Both the position numbers and the translations under genes were made by a program. DNA of 64,000 nt, taken from assembly GCF_020085105.1 (NCBI RefSeq), contig NC_058042.1, positions 18,150,001-18,214,000 of the forward strand, read 5' to 3'. Positions 37,501 to 48,915 of the stretch are shown one piece after another (positions within the stretch are counted from its first letter, which is position 1; every line of letters starts with the position of its first letter). The stretch comes from Siniperca chuatsi (Eukaryota > Chordata > Actinopteri > Centrarchiformes > Sinipercidae). A model generated the notes under the pieces. That model did not search any database. It had not been told where the DNA came from and saw nothing but the letters and a program-made list of their open reading frames with translations.

Positions 37501-40500
37501 TGAACAGATGGCTATTTAGATCCCGTATTAAATACGTGTTTACTGTTATCAATCTATAAAGTTACCATTAAAGCTGTTTGAAGACCTAGAAGACCTAATA
37601 TTTCAACAAGGATAAACGGCTAATTCCTTGCTGTCTCTGTCAAAATCCAGAAACTCTCTCCACCATTTCCTTCCTCTCTCGCTGCCCTGCGTCTCCTTCC
37701 TTCTCTTTCCAGTCGTCTGCCAAATCAGCTCCTAAAGCTATGCTAGGAAATATAGTGCTATCATCAAACACACAGACTCATGCGAGAGTTTTTACTTTCA
37801 AAACAAGCCTGAGGGGGAACTCTTCTCTGGGCTACGTAAGTTTGATGATCAGACAGTGAGACTTCAGTTCACACACTGGCAGAGATTACTCGAGAGGCAG
37901 ACAGAGATACGGGCAAGAATGGCACAGGCCAGAAAATGAACTGCATTTAGGTGAGCGGGAGATCACTGTGGAGTCTTGTGTGGAAACTGTGGAGTTAGGA
38001 AATGAAAAAATACAGCATTTGGGATTGAGGTTACAGATGAGAGCGTGATAACAATGAGGCTGTGTTACACGCTGTGGCTCAGGGCTGTAGGTGAAACATA
38101 ACAAGAGCTGGAAATGGTGTGATAAGCACAAGGCTCTGTCTTTACAGTTAGGAAGGGAGAGGACGGCTGAGACCTATTAAACCCTCTAACGCTGAGAATC
38201 TGGAGCACTGCGGAGATGGAGATGCAACTGCAGCACCTCGAAGAGGCATAAATGAAAGGATCCAAGCCTCTCCCACAGGTCGGAGCGGGTACAGTGTAAC
38301 AGAGCTGGAGCTGAGTGAAGAAGGAGGTCTGCAGGGTGCACATTCTCCACTTTGACCCCAACATTCTTGGAAACAAACCCTTCTCTTTACTCACCGCACC
38401 TCATCTTTCCACATTTTTTGCATACCAGCACATGCTGACATGAAAGATCAGATCCACTTCCAAATGTGCAGACGTCTTTTGTTACAGAACATTAAGAACT
38501 CAAAAAAGTAATGCTCAAAATAAGCAAATTCATATCTTCTCAAGAAAGTGTGACCACGATTTTTCAACCTTGATGAAATTCCACAGATTTCAGCTCATTG
38601 AAAACACAATGCAGCTTTCAATTTAAGACACAAAACAGGCCCCCCCGCCCCTTTCAGGGGGTCAGCAGCGCATCCCCTTTTCTTCAGCATACTGACCCAC
38701 TTATTCAGCATGTCCCAACCCCCGCTGCTATTATTGTGTGAAACAAACTCATCATTCATCATCGACTGAGGTCCGCAATTACCCCCACTCTTTCAGGGCA
38801 CAGAAAGAAGTGGGGACACGACGCAACTCGGGAATGGCAGCTCATTAGATTAGTGATGGCTTGCCACTGCAATTAACTAGCATACAGAGCAATTTAGTGC
38901 TCCAGTTTCCAGCATTCTTCTTCGTATGGGCCGCTCTGGTCACCACAAAAGGTCAGGTCCATTCAAACGGGAGAAGCAGCACTTTGATGCACATTTCAGT
39001 CTGGCTCTTCTTTTTCTTCTGTCTGACACCCTCACACAAAGTAGAAGCGTATATGAGAGAATAAGCAGCTTTCCCTTTTAATGTCAGACTTTCTCATAAC
39101 CTGTAGCTCAGACTATTGCCCACATGATGTGAACATTTAGGACTTCAAAAGGCTTTGGGTTTCATGGTGATATTAGCAAGATTTGTTTTGGTTCTTGTGC
39201 CTATCACACAGTGTGTTTTCATCACACAGAAAACCATAATGTCTAGAATAACAGTATTTATTACTAACATGCTCTCTGTGTCTTTATATGCTGACTTATC
39301 AGATCTTATTACAGTTTGCACATTGCCTGACATAAACAGCATATATAAATCGGTAAAGCATAAATGGTGCCACTATATAAATACATTTCTGCATAGTAAT
39401 TGATCACAGTCTTCTAATCTACAAATGTCTCATGAAGTCTAACCTGAGGACAGAATATTAATTCAGGACATAAACGAAAGGCTCTAATGAGTGAGAACTC
39501 TTTCATAACTTAAAAGAGAAACAAACAATGACTTCAGTCTTGCCAAGTGTTTACAAAGCACTGAGGGTAAACCCCTGATGACATACTCCCTCGGGGGAGC
39601 AGTACCTCTGTTCGACAAAAGGAAATGTTCTCATAGATTCTTGCTGCAGAGTGCTGCTGTGGACCCCCACCAGGCCCGCAGGAAGCCGAGAACAAGGACA
39701 ACTTCCACTCTTTGAGACAAACAGGACACATGTGAGTCACACGGCAACCTACTGGAAACAATGTGTCTTCAGCTCTTTCAGTGTGCTCTCTCCTGCCATG
39801 CACCACTGCTCGTCTCATCGTAACTCACCTTCCTCCACTTTGAAACGACAACTGACAAACCCTCTCTGCTTTAAAGAAAATTCACTTCTAATCTTTCACT
39901 TTTAAATAATGGCTGGCTTATCACTAGTATTACTCTCCTAATGGTGCAGAATAACACAGATTTGCATAACAGAGGGTTCAAGGTTTATAAAATTTGATGT
40001 GTAGCTTTTCAGAAGTTTATTTTTTGACAATGTAGTAAAAAAACTGAACTGTGCCCGTGTCTGTTTTGGAGTATATCAGGGCCTTGAACGTTGCATTACT
40101 GACCTTGCCAGTAATGCAACTCCTAACAGTTTCACATGCAGATAAATGTCTCTAAATTGTATCATCAAACATCATTCTCCCTGTAAAATGTTCCTCCCTA
40201 GAGGAACAAGCTGAGATAAGAAAACACCTCCACATTTGACTGGCCAGAAAGACTTCTTATGAAAAATGTTGATAAGCTACATTTAACTGTTACATAGTGT
40301 TTCGTTTTCATTTTATCTGTTTGCTCTGTTGACCCAACTTAAGTGTGTGAATTCAAGCTGGGCTCAATTTCCACTTTTGAAAAAACGTACAACAACTTCT
40401 TACTGCTATAGGTGAATATCCTATCCTAACCAGATCAGCATGTTTAAACTACTTTGTTTGTGCAGCAGGATTCCATCCACATTAAAAACTTGGATGTTTA

Positions 40501-43500
40501 AGCTCTTTATCATTAGCATTTCTCTGCAAGTCCAGCCAAACCAAATCAAGGAACCACTGACTTATGATTAACACAGCAGATATGCTGGATATACTGGAAT
40601 TTAAAGGGTTAACAGAAATGTGGGAGGAATTCTATAAATATTGAAAAGTCAACTGTTAACTTGTCTTTCAGCATGTACATAAGTCTACAGTGATACGGTA
40701 TCAAATGTTTTGAGAAACTATTATTCAATGAAGGAGACTGAACAGTAGTAGGTCTGTGAAATTATGTTGTTGGATGATAATTTAAATTTCTTGTTTTATA
40801 ATATTAAAAATTCTTGTTTTACTCAGGACTTTTCTTTGCACAATCATCTTTGCCTGGTACAGTAAATTGTATGTTGACTTCTTGAATTCAACATTTTTTC
40901 AAAACGCAATGGAGACACATAGAAATATATACTGATTTAAAGTGACACAGTATAGGTATAGTGGATACAGTATATCCTGCCTGTTTTAAAACCAGTGTCT
41001 CAGTATTTTGACACTCAGTGCCACAGATGTGAACTTGTGAAACTAGTGAAAAGGTGTAAATAACGTCACTTCAAAGCAGCGCCCTGACCTCTGATGACGA
41101 ACATATGGCACAACTTGCAATGCAAAACACACACAGACACAGTTATAGCTCCCCTGATGTGGTGCTTATCTCCGCACTCCTCTGTGACAGGCTGTGTTTC
41201 TGGAATGGGGGAGGGTGAGAGCGAAGGAAATGAGGAGGAGGGAACACAGGGAGTCAAACTGGAGGAGAGACGGAGGGACGGAGGGGAATCTCACGGGAGG
41301 CTGATTACCTGCTTGGCGTCCTCCAAAGACGTCTGCAGCCTGCTTATTTCCTTCTCATACTGCTCCCTCATCTTGTCCACCTCCTGATCATGAACGGCCA
41401 CTTCCTCCTTTAGGGCTCCTTTCAGAGCTGTCAGCTCCCTCTCCCGCCTCCTCAGCACCTCTTCCTGCTCCTCCTTGGCCAGTAGAACTTCCTGCATATC
41501 CACCTTCAGTTGCATCATGTCCTGTGCAAAAAAATGAAGACAGTTTGGCAACTTTTTATCACTTCAGAATCAGACTGGAGTTGACCTGCCGAGTTTGACT
41601 GTGACCCTTAAGTTTGCTCTTGTCTTTGGTTACGTTCTCACTGCAACGACAGTTATTGAATGGTTTAAAGACATTTGTAGCGGTAGAGCTTAAGACAAGA
41701 CAGAATGTAAACCTCTTGGAAATAATCAATAATAGCAATGTGATAATTTTAGATATATAGGTCCAATATGGATTCCCTTTGCCTGCTTGTTCATTAAGAT
41801 TTATTCTGTAGTGTCTCCAGAGAGAAATATTTCAGGTAAAGCCTTCACCCTATGGACTTGAAGTTTATAGGTGTTATTTCAGACAAATAATATCCATATT
41901 GCACTGTATTATAGGATGTAAGAAATCACTGATTCCCTTTTAGACAGGCTAGTCTCTACTCTCTACACTTGTTGCATTCATTTATTAATTATTTATGTTT
42001 TAAATACAGTGTGAAACAGCTTCATCTCACTCCAAAGAGATTTTACCATATGGTTTTCTGTAGAAGGTTTTAGTATTCAAGAGGCAGAACAGAAAAGCTT
42101 TCATCTTTCATGGTGGTTTAGGTGAGCAGTTGCCATCAGCCACATGTTCCACAAGCTTAGAGCAAAAAGAAAGTCATTTTTTTTCTTCTCTAGAACAGTG
42201 AACACTGTGCATTACCGCCATAATGATGTCTTTCTCTCCATCAGAGGCTGACTTCTTGGCCGAGTCGAGCTCGTCATGCATCTCTGACAGCTGGTCCTGC
42301 AGGTCTCTGATCTCTGTCTGGTATTGCTCCCTCTCCATCTTCACCTGGAACAGCCTGACAAACCACACAACATGTCACAACACAGTACAGGACAGGTAAT
42401 CTACATAATGTAGATATGCACATACACACCCGCACGCCTGCACCTTAATTCGCACACACAAATGGCAGCACCTGTGCTGGGTCTGAATGTGAGGCCTACA
42501 GAGCACAGAGGTTAAAACAAAATCCTGAACTATGGCAAACCAATAACGTTGAAACTGCCTCTACATGACAACACTGAGGGGGAGGGTGATAAGTGATGTG
42601 AGGCACCTCAAACAAATCACCACACAGTCATGTAGACTGAAGCAGAACATCTAATCCTGCTGTAAGAATAGTGGAGCAAGTCATAGTGGCAACACTCTGG
42701 ACATCAGACTGACATCAGTCAAATAATAATAGTTGTTTATGGGGGTTTATAGTTGTTTAAGGGACGGAAATTAAGCTAGACAGTTAGTGCTGTCAGTATG
42801 AACAGTAAATCAGTCACAAGCACACATTAATATGGAAGGTGAAAGATAAACCTAACAAACCAGAGGAGACACAAAGGACTATATAATAAGGCAGAGGAAC
42901 TCACATGGCAACCACTTCGGTAACTATCAACAGTCTGAGTGGTTTCATAGATTTCATTCAGATATCCTACACTGGTTTCAGCGTGACAGTACATGTAAAT
43001 GTATTTATTTTTATTATTATTTGGCCTGGGGAGGGTGTTAACAGCAACATGGTTCTTCTGATACACCGCTTCAGGAGCTTAACCAGAAGGGCGTAAAGTG
43101 CAGGAGGTTCATGCTATGTCTCCCTGTTCCCACCTCCCTCAATGCAGGATCCCCAACAAATCAGTAGGGATCAGTAGTGAAGCGACAAGAACATGATGCC
43201 TCAACCACAAACACTGCCAGTTGTGTGTGTGTTGTGTGTGTGTGTGTGTTACGTTTAACAGAAGTAAAAAATGCTGCCACTGACAATTGAAACAGTCAAC
43301 ACAACATTCTGGAAATGCTAAATAAAGCTAAGCTAGTTGATTTATCTACACTGATGGTCATAGACCTGTCACTCTCCAGCATTGTCACCCTGCACTTACT
43401 CTTCGACTGTGGTCTGGAGCTCGGCCTCTGTTTTGGCTAGTTTTTCCTTCAGACGCTTGCACTCGTCTGCACTCCGCTCCAGCTCCTGCTGCAGCTCTTT

Positions 43501-46500
43501 CAAACCTGCTGCTGTCCTCTTGTCAGCCTGGTTCTTCTGATGGTGAAACACACAAATATTCATGTTGACATTTCAATGTAGATCTAGTCTTTTACATCTC
43601 CTGCTTTGTGTTAAGCTTAGCCAATTCTACATCCAACCAGTAGTTCCCAAAATATCTCTTTAAATTCAGCAAGTTGCACAGTAATACGTTAAACCTACTT
43701 TCCAGCCAAACCCTTGATTAAAGGATATTCTCAAACAACAAGTTCAGCAATAAACCCAACATGTCAACATAAGCAGGCTGGTGTCAGAGGCACATTGTAG
43801 TTAGACTGTTGTTACCTCAAGTTGTCTCTTCAGGTCGGTCATTTCTTTCTCCAGTACGGCATTTTGCTCCTGCAGAGCTTTGGTCTGCGCAGCAAAGTCC
43901 AGGGACTGACAGAAGAAGACAGATGTTTTAAAATTGGTTATTTCTTATTGATCCATTATGAATAAAAATACACACTGAATACAAACTGAATATTTGGTCT
44001 CTGGCATTAGCACTCTTTAGTAAAGGGTAAATATTCAATAACTGACAGTGTCTGCTAGGTAAAGTAAATAGCCTGAGTGCTAAAGCCTCAGAGCATGAGA
44101 TAACATGCACACAGTTTTAAAACGTCTCATAAAATGGCTTTGAGATCACAATTTTCTTCAGTGGTTGGAATCAAAAAGGATGTTAAGGCAGAATTTAATG
44201 TTTAATTCACATTAGCACAAATTAGTTTGTTGCATGTATCAACCTCTTCAAAATCAATACACATGAGCCAGTTGGGCTTCACTTTGGGAAGCTGAAACCT
44301 AAACACAAATCTCTCACCCATTTACTGGTAGACAGCTAAAGCATGAAGGCAGAACTGCACTTTTACAGCCCCAAATCTATGATTTCAATGTAAAAATATG
44401 TAAAGATGCTGATGTTGACATGTAGTTGGCATATCACAACAGATATCAGAGGAGACATATTATATTTCATGGGTTCTTTAACTGTTAGTGTGGCACAATT
44501 ACAACAACATAACAATGTCTCACTTTGTTGTCGTCTTGTGAACTCGCCGTGGCTCTAGACTTCAACGTTTGTATCTTCTCAAAAACGAGGTTGACCTTTC
44601 TCTTCGTGGTTTCATCATTGTCATTGCTTCTGCAGACACACACCCAGGTTAACACACTCTGGTTATTAAAGGTTAAAAAAAAAATGTCTCTTAGTGTTTG
44701 GGGGAATCAGGAATTAATTCCAGACCGTTCTGGGAACAGAGTAAGTCATTCCCAGCTTAGAAAGGGTCAGGAAGGATCATGCTGCTTTGATGTGTCACCT
44801 CACGGTACAAACAGCTTCATTACACCCGTCCAATAAACCATGAGGCACATGAGCGGAAGAATCAAACGTATGGGCAGTATAATGGGATTGCTGCAGAGTC
44901 TAATTTCATCACCTGGCAAATTAGTAGGAACCGGGGTTAAAAAGAGGTTAAGAAATACCACAATTTCCACGGCTTTCAAATGTAAACATGCAGAGTATGC
45001 AAATTGCGAGAGATTGTCTTTAAAAAAGAAATTATGGATTATTTGCTCATGGCATCCAGATAATATAATATAAATTATATGACATAGTAAACATTCTCCA
45101 GAGCTAAGAAAAGCAGCTTTGTCTTTAGCGTTATACACTGAGCATTTCTTTAATTTCTTTAAAAGCCCAAAGATGGGAGGATTTTCTCAATCACCCACAG
45201 AACAATATTTAATCCTTCAGTTAAAGTGAAAACATCAGAATCCACAAAACTACAGTTTCACCACTTTCACATGACAGCAGTAATATATTATTTCAATAAA
45301 TTACAAGGCTGACACAGAAAGCCAAACCTCCCCAAACCTCTCTTTTCCTCATACAGATGATTTTCATTAAACCTTTATAACCCCTGCTGGTGAATGTTTG
45401 TCTTCTGGGCCTTGAGAATGTAGCTCAGTTTCAGCCCCAGCACTTCCATCTGTGTTTCCTTTCCTTTGTCCTGTGACTCCTGACCTGTGGCCCGACACAC
45501 CCAAGCAGTTTCCTGTTCTCTTTTTACATTGCCACAAGTCTGTAGCACATGCAAGAACTGTAGGAACCTGAAAACTGTTTCTCACTGTAAAATCACACAC
45601 AACTAATGCAACTGAGTACAGTTTAACTGGCACTTGTGTTTAACTTATACATTCCCCAAAAACAATTCTTGACATTGACTTGCTACCTTAATTAAAAGAC
45701 TGTAAAGAATGCATAAACCATCATATATGAATCATTTAAAACCTAAATTGCATTTAACCTTTTAACCCGAGATGCCTTTCCTTGAAAGGCAATAAGTGTC
45801 TGATTACAGAAGTAAACAGAACGTCTCCCCTCATTTCACACTGCAGCAAAGAGAAAGCAGAGAGAGAAAGTGGGATTCTGCAAGAAAACAAACTCCAGAC
45901 AGCTGGATCCCTAACAGCCTGGATGGGAGGGTAAGACGAGCACATTCCTTCACTTTTATCACAAACAGTCCAACTCTGATAAAAACCATTTATGTGCTCC
46001 CACAGAGAACTCTCTTCCTTCATGATGCATTGCCTTATGGTGCAACATGTTGGATTTGGGCTTTAGAGTGAACAGTATGTTCAGTTCATGATAGTTGAAT
46101 CATGAAGGATCAAGACAAGGATCAAAACATTTGGTCACATTTTTAAATTAGTTATTTAAAGTTAAAATAAATAATTTAATTAATAAAGCTAAAAAAGTAC
46201 ATTGATAAGAACAGAAAAGTCAAGATAACTCACCCATCCTTAAGATAACTGAACAAAATTTGTTTTGCTGTCTCTTCATGTGTTTGTTGTGAAAGCTCCT
46301 GCTGACCTTTCAGAAGATCGGGTGTCGCCTGGAAATGAAATGAGATGGAGATCTTAATGAAATAAGACAGATCTTGACAAAGCAAAAAAAGGTGTTCTTC
46401 TCTCACAGATCCTCATTTGTAAAAGATTGAACAGACAATCATCTGTTGGACAATATACTAATATTAATTAAGTATAATAAGTTAAAACAAAGAAATTTCA

Positions 46501-48210
46501 GATTCCAAGTGTGAAGATTCAATCATAGTGCTACAGCATAGATCTTTGTACCTGGACATCAGCCTCCGTACTGGACTTTTTGTCTGCGGTGGAAGAAGGC
46601 TTGGATAGTGATGTTGACAGCAATGTTGTCGAAACCTTTCCAACTGAGGAGACACTGTCCTCGCTCTCTTTACTTGTGAATGGTACTGAAGAGGAGCGTG
46701 TCTGTGGCTTTTTGTAACCCTGTATGGAGCCGACAGCTTTAGAGATGGTGCTCTGTGGGGAGCCAGGTGCGCTAGTGGCACGAGATGAAGCCCTGGAGTC
46801 CACCTTACCATCTACAGCTGTGAGCCAGGAGTCCTGACTGCCGGCTGTTTTCTGCAGCCGTAGCTGTGAGGGCCGCAGGACATGCTCCATCGATGTGCCT
46901 CGCTGGCGGCTAAACGTGTCCATGTAGCTAGAGCCATCTCGCAGGCCGAGGGCGCTATCCACACTGCGTGAGCGCTTCCTGTCCTCTGGATTGATCCTGT
47001 TCCTGCGCCCCGCCCTGCCCCTGCGCTGTTGGCTGCCATCTTTGCCATCAAACTTCTCAATGAGCTCATCGACACCAGGAATGGAGCCTGTGTCAATGTC
47101 TCTTCCTGAACCTGGGAGGAAAGGGATGTAGCGGCGGTTTTCGTGGCGGTTGATGGTGTCTGCGTAAAGGGCCTCCATCTGGTCATCCGCCAGAGCCTTA
47201 GAGGTGGAAGATGAGGAGGAGTGGCGGGAGCGGGAAGAGGACTGAAGAACAGGCCCACTGGAGTCAGTCCTGCGTAGAGGAAGGACATCAGGCTCACGGC
47301 GGGTGCGCTCGAGGCTGGAGTTGGCACTGCTCATAGAACTGGGGGATCTGCATGATGTCTTGCTCTGCTCACTCATGGGACTCGACACAGTGGTGGGCTG
47401 AGGCTGGACTGCAGACACCAGTTGGTTCTGAGTTTTAGAGCCTGGCTTGGACTGAGGTAAATTCAGGTTTGCTAGACGAGGTTTGGACTGTGGCTGAGCC
47501 ACTTGTGATTGCGGCCTGGTCTGAGAGGGCTGGGCTGGAGGCAAAGACTGAGGCTGTGACTTCGGCTTAGGAAGGGCTGTCTCACTCAGGCTCTGGGATG
47601 AAAGCTGCCTTTTCTCTTGCTGCACAGGAGCTTTATTCTGGTCCAGGCTTGATAACTTGCTGTGGGACGGTGCAGGTGCAGCAGATTTGGAAGAGGAACT
47701 CTGTTGTTGGTTCCCAGTCTCAGCCAGAGGCAGAGGCCTTGAAGGCAGGCTGCGGATACAATCAAGGTTCAGGGAGTTGGTGTCTGGATCATACGGCTGC
47801 AGTATCTCAGGGTGCTTCTGAAAGTTCAGAAGGGTGGATGGTTTCTTTCCTTGTGAATCTGCGACACCATTTTGAGACCCAGGGTACTGCATCATCTTCT
47901 GAGACCTGTACTCCATGAAGGGGCTGCTGGATCCAGCCTCCTTTCCTCCCCTAAAATCATACTCCTCAAAGTTCTCAATAAAAGAGCCCTCTGTGTTGAT
48001 GTACCCGTTACTGTTAGGGTCGATATAGGAGTGAGGACCCCTGTCCTGGTTGTTGAGAACTACGTAGGGGTGTCCATCTATACCCTGGACACGGATGCTG
48101 AGACCGTATGTACCAGCTCCATTACTGTGGGGCCTGGAGGGGCGGGACAGCTGAGTGTGGCCCCGCTGTGGTCCGCTGTTGGGAATGCCAGTCACTCTGT
48201 ACGACTCCAT
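22436..48210 (-). CDS. CGNL1: CGNL1 (paracingulin / JACOP), cingulin-like 1; complete coding span
   Basis: Eighteen coding exons join in phase to 1322 codons plus stop (human CGNL1 is about 1302). Paracingulin is a cytoplasmic plaque protein of tight and adherens junctions that binds ZO-1, actin and microtubule partners and recruits GEFs and GAPs for Rac1 and RhoA (known from mammals). The head (residues 1 to about 550) is in one large exon and carries the ZO-1 interaction motif [17 protein letters not shown] at 38-54, [16 protein letters not shown] at about 127-142, and the conserved [20 protein letters not shown] from about 359. Residues about 620-1270 form a long heptad-rich coiled coil that should dimerise. 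A short acidic tail follows. The start is ATG 48210; an in-frame TGA is formed across the junction with the noncoding exon. Flanking TCF12 and MYZAP favour CGNL1 over cingulin (CGN). Confidence 0.95.
22696..22859 (-). CDS. CGNL1: CGNL1 exon 18
   Basis: Codons 1216-1269 plus two bases. Contains [20 protein letters not shown], near-identical to human [20 protein letters not shown]. End of the coiled-coil rod. Acceptor TTGAAG, donor GTAAAC. Confidence 0.95.
23020..23128 (-). CDS. CGNL1: CGNL1 exon 17
   Basis: Finishes a split Arg, then 36 codons to 1215. Contains [20 protein letters not shown], matching human DRANLQLSNRRLERKVKELV. Acceptor TTTCAG, donor GTACGT. Confidence 0.95.
23570..23694 (-). 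CDS. CGNL1: CGNL1 exon 16
   Basis: Codons 1138-1178 plus two bases. Begins [20 protein letters not shown] and ends [10 protein letters not shown], as in human NKDLKSRIIHLEGSYRSSKE. Acceptor CTGTAG, donor GTGAGA. Confidence 0.95.
23930..24013 (-). CDS. CGNL1: CGNL1 exon 15
   Basis: Twenty-eight whole codons (1110-1137): [20 protein letters not shown] then DKMALERQ, almost identical to the human segment. Acceptor TTGACAG, donor GTACAC. Confidence 0.96.
24014..26556 (-). other. CGNL1 intron 14 (2.5 kb)
   Basis: Contains a palindromic MITE (24346-24820) and a short GT-repeat (25335-25358) in a pyrimidine-rich tract. No phase-0 exon candidate was seen between the two flanking exons. Confidence 0.7.
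24346..24820. mobile_element. Palindromic MITE, third copy
   Basis: TTAA at 24346-24349 and 24817-24820 bound the familiar order of motifs (GCTTAGCATAAAGACTGGAA, AACAGCTAGCCTGGCTCTGT, inverted GTCTTTATGCTAAACTAA). Centre deleted as in the 11.3-kb copy. Confidence 0.7.
26557..26646 (-). CDS. CGNL1: CGNL1 exon 14
   Basis: Thirty whole codons (1080-1109): [20 protein letters not shown] then [10 protein letters not shown], aligning with human DKVSQLEMELEEERNNSDLL. Acceptor TTTGCAG, donor GTACAA. Confidence 0.95.
26801..26962 (-). CDS. CGNL1: CGNL1 exon 13
   Basis: Fifty-four whole codons (1026-1079). Contains [20 protein letters not shown] and [14 protein letters not shown], matching human RAQDEALTKRQLLEQTLKDL. 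Acceptor ATTTTAG, donor GTACAC. Confidence 0.95.
26963..29643 (-). other. CGNL1 intron 12 (2.7 kb)
   Basis: A short CAG/GCA run at about 27361-27378 is the only simple repeat noticed. No known element or further exon was recognised. Confidence 0.6.
29644..29814 (-). CDS. CGNL1: CGNL1 exon 12
   Basis: Fifty-seven whole codons (969-1025). Contains [20 protein letters not shown] and [18 protein letters not shown], matching human MADIVEASRTSTLELQNQLD. Acceptor CTGCAG, donor GTACAT. Confidence 0.95.
30352..30504 (-). CDS. CGNL1: CGNL1 exon 11
   Basis: Fifty-one whole codons (918-968). Contains [20 protein letters not shown] and RTVEKLQKE, matching human QKEQLRRLKNEMENERWHLG. Acceptor CTATAG, donor GTGAAT. 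Confidence 0.95.
30592..30696 (-). CDS. CGNL1: CGNL1 exon 10
   Basis: Thirty-five whole codons (883-917): [20 protein letters not shown] then [15 protein letters not shown]. Coiled coil, moderately similar to human ARKEEKEAVSARRALENELE. Acceptor TTAACAG, donor GTGAGA. Confidence 0.92.
30824..31030 (-). CDS. CGNL1: CGNL1 exon 9
   Basis: Sixty-nine whole codons (814-882). The Ala/Arg/Glu-rich coil includes [20 protein letters not shown]. It is less conserved than its neighbours and about seven residues (one heptad) shorter than the human segment. GC content is visibly higher than in the flanking exons. Acceptor TGTGCAG, donor GTGAGG. Confidence 0.92.
31031..41308 (-). other. CGNL1 intron 8 (10.3 kb)
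   Basis: The largest intron in the window. Both flanking exons end or start in phase 0 and their peptides join with only a one-heptad difference from human, so a missing exon is unlikely. AT-rich, with no repeat copy, RNA gene or convincing ORF recognised; the open frames seen lack splice context and family similarity. Confidence 0.6.
41309..41521 (-). CDS. CGNL1: CGNL1 exon 8
   Basis: Seventy-one whole codons (743-813). Contains [20 protein letters not shown] and [13 protein letters not shown], almost identical to human. Acceptor TTGCACAG, donor GTAATC. Confidence 0.96.
42216..42354 (-). CDS. CGNL1: CGNL1 exon 7
   Basis: Finishes a split Glu, then 46 codons to 742. [20 protein letters not shown] followed by [15 protein letters not shown] is almost identical to the human rod. 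Acceptor TTTGTCAG, donor GTAATG. Confidence 0.97.
43400..43536 (-). CDS. CGNL1: CGNL1 exon 6
   Basis: Codons 651-695 plus two bases. Starts [20 protein letters not shown] and ends [13 protein letters not shown]; corresponds to human KNQQNIKEERERMRANLEEL, with only the ends well conserved. Acceptor CCATCAG, donor GTAAGT. Confidence 0.93.
43816..43905 (-). CDS. CGNL1: CGNL1 exon 5
   Basis: Thirty whole codons (621-650): [20 protein letters not shown] then [10 protein letters not shown]. Start of the strong heptad pattern, matching human LLEQKSKLTIEVAELQRQLQ. Acceptor CTGTCAG, donor GTAACA. Confidence 0.93.
44524..44629 (-). CDS. CGNL1: CGNL1 exon 4
   Basis: Finishes a split Gly, then 35 codons to 620. 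[20 protein letters not shown] is near-identical to human. Acceptor TCTGCAG, donor GTGAGA. Confidence 0.96.
46234..46328 (-). CDS. CGNL1: CGNL1 exon 3
   Basis: Codons 554-584 plus two bases: [20 protein letters not shown] then [12 protein letters not shown], near-identical to human. Acceptor TTTCCAG, donor GTGAGT. Confidence 0.96.
46552..48210 (-). CDS. CGNL1: CGNL1 exon 2, coding part (head domain, 553 codons)
   Basis: ATG at 48210-48208 to donor CAG|GTACAA at 46551. Encodes the whole globular/disordered head: ZO-1 interaction motif at 38-54, [19 protein letters not shown] at 127-145, a Gln/Pro/Ser-rich low-complexity stretch at about 168-280, [16 protein letters not shown] at 307-322, the conserved block at 359-384, and a basic [13 protein letters not shown] at 411-423. 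The ATG has a poor -3 base (C) but G at +4, and no ATG precedes it in the proposed leader. Confidence 0.95.
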
Positions 48211-48262
48211 CAGGAATGCAGAAGGAGAATAAATCCCTCTCCCTGGATCAGGAGGCCCACCT
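48211..48262 (-). other. CGNL1: CGNL1 exon 2, 5'UTR part
   Basis: Acceptor TTGCAG precedes 48262. These 52 bases have no stop in the frame of the ATG, but joined to the noncoding exon 1 (ending CTG) the first base completes TG|A, an in-frame stop. This fixes the start at 48210. Confidence 0.75.
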
Positions 48263-48849
48263 CTGCAACCAAAGGTTTAGACAGGCTGTATTAGTCAGAG
48301 ATGAGACACTACATAATTCAGTAATATCAACAAACGTTTCCCAGATCCATATTTAGCCACTCATGGAACATTAAACGCCCGCTGCATTTAATTATGTCAT
48401 CCGCTTTCATTTTCTTTTCTTGTCTTGCATTCTTGATGTTCTGTTTTCTCTCCACAGAGAGCTTTTCTGTCAAACTGCTCAACTAATGTGCTCTGGCCAA
48501 ATGAAGAATGAGACAACAAGCTCCCTGTGTCGCCTATAACATCTCAGAACCCATAATACCTCAAAAAATATGAGTCAACAATATCAGCCACATTCTTTTT
48601 AACAGCAAAAATGTCCAGGTACTGTTTAGGAAGACCTTACAGGTGTGTGACTAACAGAGATGGTATAACAAAATGACTGTTTGCCGTGCACGACAAAGAC
48701 GGTCAAAGATCGGTTAAACAGGTTAAGAGTAAAGGACTAAAAGATAACACTCCAACTTGAGTCAGTCAGACCTGAGAAAAAACGTGTCATCTCTACACAA
48801 CTTTGGAGGATGTTAGGTTAAGAGTAAATGTGCAGTGTGTGAGTGGTGG

Positions 48850-48915
<66 letters not shown>

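Noticed and set aside
46812..47327. A 171-codon minus-strand open frame, and plus-strand frames at 47598-48294, overlapping the large CGNL1 exon
   Set aside because: They are shadows of the CGNL1 head frame, which matches the family over its whole length; the others show no family similarity.
22436..48210. Naming the gene CGN (cingulin) instead of CGNL1
   Set aside because: TCF12 and MYZAP flank it as they do CGNL1, and the head and rod match remembered CGNL1 better; a tree would settle it.
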